A DNA stretch of 11,566 bases from an uncultured Clostridia bacterium (GTDB lineage Bacteria; Bacillota; Clostridia; Oscillospirales; CAG-272): contig CALYSG010000049.1 in the NCBI GenBank assembly GCA_945485605.1, forward strand, positions 1-11,566, read 5' to 3'. The notes beneath the pieces were generated by a model, which was given only the letters and a program-made list of their open reading frames with translations, was not told the origin of the DNA and searched no databases. Positions within the stretch are counted from its first letter, which is position 1. Each line of letters starts with the position of its first letter. The translations under genes and the position numbers were made by a program. Positions 6,997 through 11,566 of the stretch are shown piece after piece.

Positions 6997-7641
6997 TCAT
7001 ATGTCTCCCTGTTTCTTATCATTGGCTGCCTTCTCCATGCGGAGCATTATGTCGCGGATCTCGGTGAGAACGTCTGCCTGAACCGAAACGTCATCAAGGA
7101 ATTCACGGCGCACGGCTGCCTCATGCTCGGCGGCGGCTTTGGCTTCGGCCTTTTTCTTTGCCTCTTCCTCTTTTTTGCGCTTTTCTGCGGCTTCAAGTTC
7201 GCGGCGGCGGATGATATTCTTAAGCTTAATAAAGACACGAAGAACGAGGTAGATCGACATTGCGATGAGGAGAAAGTCGATGGCATTCTGCAAAAACGCG
7301 CCGTAGGTTATCGCGATCTCGGGGACTTCCGCGATACCCGCCGCTTCGTCGGCTTCTACTCCGGCGCGGAGAATGAGCTTTAAGTCTGAGAAATACTTGC
7401 CGCTCGGAAGCAGAAGGCTCGTCAGGGGGGTGATTATCGAACTTACGAGCGAGGTCACCATCTTGTTGAATGCCGCACCGACTACGACTGCTACCGCAAG
7501 ATCGATGACGTTGCCCTTAGCGACGAATTTCTTGAAATCGTTCCAGAATTCCTTCGATTTTTTGCCCGCTTTTTTGGTGGTTTCTTTCGTTACGTCGACA
7601 AGCTCGTCAAAACTGTCGGGTATTGTATTTTTCTTTTTCAT
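6997..7641 (-). CDS. mscL: Large-conductance mechanosensitive channel MscL, extended form
   Basis: 214 residues; typical MscL is about 130-150. It forms a homopentameric emergency pore in the cytoplasmic membrane that opens under hypo-osmotic shock. The core is clear: KFVAKGNVIDLAVAVVVGAAFNKMV (helix 1 region, 38-62), the SSIITPL pore continuation (67-73), ITYGAFLQNAIDFLLIAMSIYLVL (helix 2 region, 111-134), and the family-typical C-terminal LTEIRDIML (192-200). Two additions stand out: about 31 Lys-rich residues before the usual start, and a charged E/K/A helix (about 145-180) between helix 2 and the terminal bundle. The start is decided by AGGAG (7653-7649), seven bases upstream, and no other Met occurs before residue 61. 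The gene is divergent from mtlD and has its own promoter. Confidence 0.95.
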   Translation of the reverse strand: MKKKNTIPDSFDELVDVTKETTKKAGKKSKEFWNDFKKFVAKGNVIDLAVAVVVGAAFNKMVTSLVSSIITPLTSLLLPSGKYFSDLKLILRAGVEADEAAGIAEVPEIAITYGAFLQNAIDFLLIAMSIYLVLRVFIKLKNIIRRRELEAAEKRKKEEEAKKKAEAKAAAEHEAAVRREFLDDVSVQADVLTEIRDIMLRMEKAANDKKQGDI

Positions 7642-7672
7642 AGCGTTTCTCCTTATAAATCATATATGAATG

Positions 7673-7701
7673 ATTTTAGCATAGCGGCGGGGAAAAGTCA
7701 A
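7673..7701 (-). promoter_or_regulatory. Promoter for mscL
   Basis: On the minus strand TTGACT (7701-7696) and TAAAAT (7678-7673) are separated by 17 bases, with TGc immediately before the -10 (extended -10). The predicted transcript starts near 7666, about 25 bases before the mscL start codon. Confidence 0.82.
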
Positions 7702-7738
7702 CAGAAAGCCTTATGTCAGATTATTTTTGCTTTATATA

Positions 7739-7767
7739 TTGTAATTGAGAAGGAAATCTGATATAAT
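7739..7767 (+). promoter_or_regulatory. Promoter for the mannitol-1-phosphate dehydrogenase-like gene
   Basis: TTGTAA (7739-7744), 17 bases, then a perfect TATAAT (7762-7767) preceded by TGa. The leader of about 40 bases carries a small AGCC-TTTT-GGCT hairpin (7790-7801) directly before the GGAGG at 7806-7810. It diverges from the mscL promoter, whose -35 box is less than 40 bases away. Confidence 0.75.
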
Positions 7768-7816
7768 AAAACAGATAATGATTTCAGACAGCCTTTTGGC
7801 TTTACGGAGGTTTTTT

Positions 7817-9034
7817 ATGAAAGCAGTAATGTACGGAGCCGGCAATATCGGGCGCGGCTTCATCGGTCAGAAGTTTTACCTTTCGGGTTACGATACTACC
7901 TTTATCGATGTCAACAAAGAGGTAGTTGACCTTCTCAACGAAAGGGGCGAGTATCCGATCTACTTCACACGCAAGGACAGGTACGTTCCCGAGTCGGTGA
8001 AGAATCTTAAAGCCGTCAACGGCAAGGACAGTGCCGCTGTGATCGAGGCTATCGCGGACTGTGACATCATGGCAACGGCGCTCGGTGTAAATATACTTCC
8101 CTTTGTCGCTCCCCTGATAGCCGAGGCCGTCGTAAAGAGAGCCGCAAAGAACGCACCGCTCAATATACTTATCTGTGAGAATATGATAGGCTCGAACGAA
8201 TATCTTCACGGACTTGTCGAGCCCCACATACCCGAGGAGGTAAAGGGCTGGTTTGAAGAAAACATAGGATTTGTCTGTGTTTCCGTCGGACGCACGGTTC
8301 CCCCGACGCCGGACGACCTGAAGGCTGCCGATCCGCTTGCCGTCTGCGCCGAGCCCTACGACGAGCTTCCGGTCGACCTTGCAGGCTTCCGTCCCGTCGG
8401 ATGCGAGCTTCCGAAGATCCCGAACCTTGTCGCCTTCACACCCTTCAGATTCTTCATCGAGCGCAAGCTGCTCATACACAACATGGGTCACGCGTTGCAG
8501 GCTTATGTTGGTTATCAGAAGGGCTATAACTACATATTCGAGATAGCGACAGACGGTGAGATCAAGTATATCCTCACCCGTGCGCTTATCGAGTCGGCGA
8601 GAGCACTTGCAAAGCGTCACGGTGCGCCTCTTGACGATACGATGCAGTTTGCAGAGGATCTTATGATCCGCTTTGAGAACAAGATGCTCGTAGATACCGT
8701 CGCACGTGTCGGACGTGATCCGAAGAGAAAGCTCTCGTCGGGTGACAGACTTACCGGAGCATTCAAGATGGTCAGGGAAGAGGGAGGCGTTCCGGCGCAT
8801 ATCGCCGTTGCCATCGCCGCAGGGCTTCTCTACGATCTGCCCGATGACGCCGCGGCGGTCGAGATCTCGACCTTCTGCCGCGAAAACGGAGTTGCCGCGG
8901 CTCTCGCGAAGTATTGCGAGATCACCGACGAGGCTGACGTCGCCATGATAAAGACCTTCTATGATATGTTCGTGAGAAAGGCACCCTTTGCGGAGTTCGT
9001 CGAAACTCTCGCGTCGATGAAGGACACGCACTGA
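7817..9034 (+). CDS. mtlD: Mannitol-1-phosphate 5-dehydrogenase-like polyol dehydrogenase
   Basis: 405 residues, against about 382 for E. coli MtlD. The family interconverts D-mannitol 1-phosphate and fructose 6-phosphate with NAD(H) in the cytoplasm. Evidence: N-terminal GAGNIGRGFIG (7-17) Rossmann loop, ICENM (119-123), VGRTVPP (157-163), the polyol long-chain dehydrogenase signature K217-x4-N222-x2-H225 in ERKLLIHNMGHAL, and RKLSSGDRL near 323-331, matching the MtlD RKLSAGDRL motif. The start is the ATG with GGAGG six bases upstream; an in-frame extension to 7745 would overlap the promoter. No mtlA PTS component or regulator is adjacent, so the physiological substrate (mannitol phosphate or a related polyol phosphate) is inferred from family only. 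The symbol is given by homology. Confidence 0.82.
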   Translation: MKAVMYGAGNIGRGFIGQKFYLSGYDTTFIDVNKEVVDLLNERGEYPIYFTRKDRYVPESVKNLKAVNGKDSAAVIEAIADCDIMATALGVNILPFVAPLIAEAVVKRAAKNAPLNILICENMIGSNEYLHGLVEPHIPEEVKGWFEENIGFVCVSVGRTVPPTPDDLKAADPLAVCAEPYDELPVDLAGFRPVGCELPKIPNLVAFTPFRFFIERKLLIHNMGHALQAYVGYQKGYNYIFEIATDGEIKYILTRALIESARALAKRHGAPLDDTMQFAEDLMIRFENKMLVDTVARVGRDPKRKLSSGDRLTGAFKMVREEGGVPAHIAVAIAAGLLYDLPDDAAAVEISTFCRENGVAAALAKYCEITDEADVAMIKTFYDMFVRKAPFAEFVETLASMKDTH

Positions 9035-9057
9035 CGGGAAAAACTTATAAAGTCTGA

Positions 9058-9095
9058 AAAGCTGCCCTGTCGGATAATTCCGTCGGGGCAGCTTT
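9058..9095 (+). terminator. Strong hairpin after mtlD, terminator-like but with a short T run
   Basis: AAAGCTGCCC (9058-9067) pairs perfectly with GGGCAGCTTT (9086-9095). The stem continues inward through a U-G, a G-C, one T-T mismatch and CGG/CCG to a six-base ATAATT loop. Only TTT follows on the + strand, then CGGGG. It may reduce read-through from mtlD into the flavin reductase gene or stabilise the 3' end of the mtlD message. Confidence 0.55.
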
Positions 9096-9115
9096 CGGGG
9101 AAGGATCATCTGCAT

Positions 9116-9691
9116 ATGGAAAAGCAGAAATGGGGAGGCGGAGCTCTGCTTGCGCCTCTGCCCGCCGTAATGGTGAGCTGCGGAAGCGCCGATCACACGA
9201 ATATAATAACCGTCGCGTGGTGCGGGATCCTTTCCACACAGCCGCCGACGACCTATATCTCTGTCAGACCGAAGAGATATTCTTACGGGCTCATCAAAGA
9301 GAGCGGAGAGTTCGTTATAAACCTTACGCCTGCCTCTCTCGTGCGGGCGGCCGACTATTGCGGTATATACACGGGAGCGAAGGTCGACAAGTTCGAAAGA
9401 TGCGGACTGACGGCTGCTAAATCCTTTGAGACAGCCTGCCCGTCTATCGGCGAGTCTCCTCTGTCGATCGAGTGCAGGGTAAGGCAGATAGTGCCGCTCG
9501 GGAGCCACGATATGTTTATCTCCGACATCGTGGCGATAGGAGTCGAGCCTTCGCTTATCGACAGCGCGGGAAAGCTGCACCTTGAGCGTGCGGGGCTGTG
9601 CGCCTTTGCTCACGGTGAATACTATGCGCTGGGGCAGAGGATCGGAAACTTCGGTTTTTCGGCTAAAAAGCCGACAAAGAGGAGAAGATAA
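9116..9691 (+). CDS. Flavin reductase family protein (FMN-binding split barrel)
   Basis: 191 residues, usual size for flavoredoxin-like members of the flavin reductase family (PF01613). These bind FMN and pass electrons from NAD(P)H or other donors. Evidence: N-terminal PLPAVMVSCG (14-23), HTNIITVAWCGILSTQPP (27-44) with the fold's typical cis-Pro/FMN phosphate loop, SVRPKRYSYGLIKESGEFVINL (49-70), then a D/C/G segment AADYCGIYTG (78-87) and a barrel-closing strand around SHDMFISDI (130-138). AAGGA ends ten bases before the ATG. The C-terminus is basic (KKPTKRRR). The electron partner is unknown; no ferredoxin, rubredoxin or nitroreductase gene is adjacent. It lies 32 bases before rbfA without an intervening terminator and is probably co-transcribed with it. 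Confidence 0.85.
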   Translation: MEKQKWGGGALLAPLPAVMVSCGSADHTNIITVAWCGILSTQPPTTYISVRPKRYSYGLIKESGEFVINLTPASLVRAADYCGIYTGAKVDKFERCGLTAAKSFETACPSIGESPLSIECRVRQIVPLGSHDMFISDIVAIGVEPSLIDSAGKLHLERAGLCAFAHGEYYALGQRIGNFGFSAKKPTKRRR

Positions 9692-9723
9692 AGACAGTAT
9701 AACTTTTCGGAAAGGAGAACAAA

Positions 9724-10104
9724 ATGGCAAAACACAGAGCAGGGCGCATTAACGACGAAATGCAGAAGCAGGTCGCAGAGGCTATGCGCGAGATAAAGGA
9801 TCCTCGCGTTGCCGAGGCTTTCGTGAGCGTCACGGCGGTCGAGGTTACACCCGACCTGAAATTTGCGAAGATATATTACTCGTCGCTTCGCGGCGACAAA
9901 AAAGAGGTAGCGAAGGGACTTTCCTCATCGTCGGGCTTTGTCCGCGGATATATCTCGCGGAATATGAACCTTCGGATCACGCCCGAGCTGACCTTCGTAG
10001 AGGACCATTCTATCGAACATGGCGCACGTATTTCGGCACTGATGAAGCAGGTCGAGGAAGAATCGAAAAAGAACGCGGCTGAACGCGGCGAAGAAGATGT
10101 ATAA
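9724..10104 (+). CDS. rbfA: Ribosome-binding factor A
   Basis: 126 residues, normal for RbfA, a single KH-like domain protein that binds free 30S subunits near the 16S rRNA 5' helix during late maturation and cold adaptation. Diagnostic stretches: RINDEMQKQVAEAM (8-21), IKDPRV (24-29), VSVTAVEVTPDLKFAKIYYS (34-53), FVRGYISRNMNLRITPELTF (72-91) and a C-terminal EHGARISALMKQ helix. AAGGAG lies six bases before the ATG. Unlike the common nusA-infB-rbfA arrangement, the gene upstream here is a flavin reductase. Its last eight bases overlap nrnA. The acidic tail (EERGEEDV-like) is ordinary. Confidence 0.96.
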   Translation: MAKHRAGRINDEMQKQVAEAMREIKDPRVAEAFVSVTAVEVTPDLKFAKIYYSSLRGDKKEVAKGLSSSSGFVRGYISRNMNLRITPELTFVEDHSIEHGARISALMKQVEEESKKNAAERGEEDV

Positions 10105-11089
10105 GGATCTTGCGCTCGGTGAGATTACCGCAGAGATCGCCGGGGTAAATAAGGCGCTGGTGCTCTTCCACGCCCGCCCCGATGCAGATGCGGCGGGCTC
10201 GGCTTTCGCACTTGCCGACCTTATAAAGGATATGGGGGGAGAGGCCTACTGCCTCTGCGCCGATGAGCTTCCGGGAAGGCTCGCTTTCCTTGCCGAGGGG
10301 GATCAGGAGAGTGTTAATGCTTCGAGCCTGCCGGAAGGATTTGCCGACATTGCGAGAGTCATCGCCGTCGATTCGGCATCGCCTTCCCAGCTCGGGGAGC
10401 TTTTCGGGAAATTTAAGCCTTCGCTGATGATAGATCACCACGGAGTAGGCGAGAGATATGCAGACGGCTATGTTGATCCTTTTTCGGCGGCTACCGGCGA
10501 GATCATCTTTGCGATTGCAAACGAGCTTAAAGCAAAGTCGCTTTTGCCTTGTCTTAAGCTGAAAACCGTCGAAAGAATATACGCGGCGATAAGCTCCGAT
10601 ACCGGAGGCTTCAGATTCTCGAATACTACGTCGGCTACTCACCGCGCGGCGGCTGAGCTTCTGTCTTACGGGATCGATGCGGCGGAGATAAACAGGAGAC
10701 TTTTTGAATCGAAGTCGCCTTCGGCACTGCGTGCGCTGAAACTGGGACTTGAAAAAATGAAGTATGCCTGTGACGGCAGGGTATGTTATGTTGCCGTTAC
10801 TGCAGACGAGATCGAACGCGAGAAGATAGAGAAGTCGGACTGCGATATGTTTATCGAGGCGGCGCGATCGGCGGAGGGCGTTGAGGTCGCCTTCTCGGTG
10901 CGCAATGCCCCCGGCGATGATAACTGCCGTGTTTCCGTGCGCACTGTCGGAAGCGTGAATGCCGCCGATCTTTGTGCGGTCTTCGGAGGAGGAGGTCATG
11001 CACGCGCCGCCGGTTGCGGCATTTGCGGGAAGGATGTCTGTTTGGCTGCCGAGGCTGTACTTAAAGAAACGGAAAGGAGACTGCCGTGA
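10097..11089 (+). CDS. nrnA: DHH/DHHA1 phosphoesterase, NrnA type (oligoribonuclease / pAp phosphatase)
   Basis: 330 residues, matching NrnA. This Mn-dependent enzyme degrades di- to short oligonucleotides and dephosphorylates 3'-phosphoadenosine 5'-phosphate. DHH domain: motif I HARPDADAAGS (25-35; H25, D29, D31), motif II AVDSAS (D92), motif III DHH (113-115), motif IV SSDTGGFRFSNT (166-177; D168). The DHHA1 domain ends in FGGGGHARAAG (296-306), the substrate-binding glycine-rich motif. All metal ligands are present. The ATG lies inside rbfA, eight bases before its end, and has no clear ribosome binding site, so translation is probably coupled to rbfA. The end overlaps mrnC. The rbfA-nrnA pair is a conserved Firmicute arrangement. 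Confidence 0.94.
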   Translation: MYKDLALGEITAEIAGVNKALVLFHARPDADAAGSAFALADLIKDMGGEAYCLCADELPGRLAFLAEGDQESVNASSLPEGFADIARVIAVDSASPSQLGELFGKFKPSLMIDHHGVGERYADGYVDPFSAATGEIIFAIANELKAKSLLPCLKLKTVERIYAAISSDTGGFRFSNTTSATHRAAAELLSYGIDAAEINRRLFESKSPSALRALKLGLEKMKYACDGRVCYVAVTADEIEREKIEKSDCDMFIEAARSAEGVEVAFSVRNAPGDDNCRVSVRTVGSVNAADLCAVFGGGGHARAAGCGICGKDVCLAAEAVLKETERRLP

Positions 11090-11484
11090 GTGAGATTTCG
11101 GTTAAGGCTCTTGCTTACCTCGGCGACTGCGTAATTGAGCTTTGTGTGAGGAGGTTTCTCGTCTCCTGCGGTATTTCACATTCATCCGAGCTGAACTCAG
11201 CGGCACTCGATTTCGTTCGTGCGGGGGCGCAGGCAGAGGCTGTGAAGAAGATCCTTCCGATCCTTACAGAGGATGAGTCCGCAGTATTCAGGCGAGGCAG
11301 GAACATAGGGCATACGAATACCCCGAAGGGTGCGAGCGTAGGACAGTATCGCGCTGCCACGGGAATGGAGGTGCTGTTCGGATGGCTCGACACGAATGGG
11401 AAAAACGACCGCGTGAACGAGCTGTTCCTCGCGGCATATCCGGATATCATTGATAAATACAAAAGAAAGGTGGGAATTATATGA
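11086..11484 (+). CDS. mrnC: Mini-ribonuclease III
   Basis: 132 residues: an RNase III catalytic domain without the double-stranded RNA-binding domain, as in Bacillus subtilis Mini-III, which trims 23S rRNA precursor ends as a homodimer. Motifs: ALAYLGDCVIEL (9-20; D14 and E18 of the catalytic site), VRAGAQAEAV (44-53), RRGRN (69-73), and YRAATGMEVLFGWL (88-101) with the second catalytic acid E95. It starts with GTG at 11086, overlapping the nrnA stop as GTGA. AAGGAG at 11074-11079, six bases upstream, supports this start. The C-terminus has a short basic tail (KYKRKVGII). It sits with rbfA and nrnA in an RNA-maturation operon. Confidence 0.94.
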   Translation: MSEISVKALAYLGDCVIELCVRRFLVSCGISHSSELNSAALDFVRAGAQAEAVKKILPILTEDESAVFRRGRNIGHTNTPKGASVGQYRAATGMEVLFGWLDTNGKNDRVNELFLAAYPDIIDKYKRKVGII

Positions 11485-11566
11485 GTAATCCTAAAATCAG
11501 AATCGAAAGCGAAGACTACGGTACTGTGGAGGCAGAGCTTTACCCCGAAAAGGCACCCGAAACGGT
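11481..11566 (+). CDS. Cyclophilin-type peptidyl-prolyl cis-trans isomerase (3' partial)
   Basis: Only 28 codons are inside the window. The start ATG overlaps the mrnC stop (ATGA), with AAAGGTGG a few bases upstream. The N-terminus contains YGTVEAELYPEKAPET (13-28), a close match to the cyclophilin opening G-x-I/V-x-x-x-L-Y-P-x-x-A-P-x-T. There is no signal peptide, so a cytoplasmic PPIase (PpiB-like) is likely. Family identity rests on this short stretch only. It appears to be the fourth gene of the rbfA operon. Confidence 0.8.
   Translation, partial: MSNPKIRIESEDYGTVEAELYPEKAPET

Noticed and set aside
6979..7383. A 134-codon + strand frame across the end of mscL
   Set aside because: It is antisense to the repetitive E/K/A-coding part of mscL, which naturally yields a Leu/Phe/Cys-rich shadow. 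It has no motif and no ribosome binding site.
7745..7816. Longer start for the mtlD-like gene
   Set aside because: The region contains the -10 element and leader; GGAGG directly precedes the ATG at 7817.
9659..9674. TCGGCT-AAAA-AGCCGA hairpin near the end of the flavin reductase gene
   Set aside because: It is inside the coding sequence and has no T tract on either strand, so it is probably incidental.
7802..9730. A 642-codon open frame on the minus strand opposite mtlD and the flavin reductase gene
   Set aside because: It is a codon-bias shadow: its product is rich in R, C and H, lacks any family motif, and lies opposite two genes with clear motifs and ribosome binding sites.
10010..10999. 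A 329-codon minus-strand frame opposite nrnA
   Set aside because: No recognisable motif and very high R and S content, while the + strand frame holds every DHH/DHHA1 motif.

Overview
The window looks like a chromosomal segment from a low-to-mid GC Firmicute, most likely a gut-type clostridium (Oscillospirales/Ruminococcus-like). The basis is strong AGGAGG-type ribosome binding sites, consensus sigma-A promoters with TGn extended -10 elements, and a gene set that includes Mini-ribonuclease III, NrnA, MscL and an NTP_transf_5 protein. The lineage is inferred from these features, not from a search. I see no tRNA, rRNA, CRISPR array, insertion sequence or phage gene.

Region 1 (1-4510, + strand) is the distal end of a capsule or exopolysaccharide precursor locus. 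It holds a 5'-truncated UDP-HexNAc 2-epimerase of the CapG/FnlC type, an ATGA-coupled bifunctional CapF/FnlB (reductase plus cupin), an E. coli-type UDP-glucose 6-dehydrogenase, and a putative nucleotidyltransferase of the poorly understood NTP_transf_5 family. CapF and CapG are the last two enzymes of UDP-N-acetyl-L-fucosamine synthesis. Ugd supplies UDP-glucuronate.

Region 2 (4511-7816) holds individually transcribed genes. These are an endonuclease/exonuclease/phosphatase-fold enzyme with its own promoter and a striking leader hairpin, and a four-helix membrane protein of unknown role. A perfect 40-bp palindrome, acting as a bidirectional terminator, separates them from two minus-strand membrane genes: a DUF1622 protein and an unusually long MscL channel. 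Both minus-strand genes have near-consensus promoters.

Region 3 (7739-9691, + strand) begins with a promoter divergent from mscL. It carries a mannitol-1-phosphate 5-dehydrogenase-like polyol dehydrogenase with no visible transport partner, then a flavin reductase-family protein.

Region 4 (9724-11566, + strand) is a tightly overlapped RNA-maturation operon: rbfA, nrnA (DHH phosphoesterase), mrnC (Mini-RNase III) and the start of a cyclophilin-type peptidyl-prolyl isomerase that runs off the end. No gene is broken by a frameshift; only the first and last are cut, by the window edges. The window is mostly ordinary core and envelope genes. The most unusual items are the NTP_transf_5 protein in a capsule locus, the MscL extensions, the leader hairpin at 4718-4758 and the palindromic terminator.
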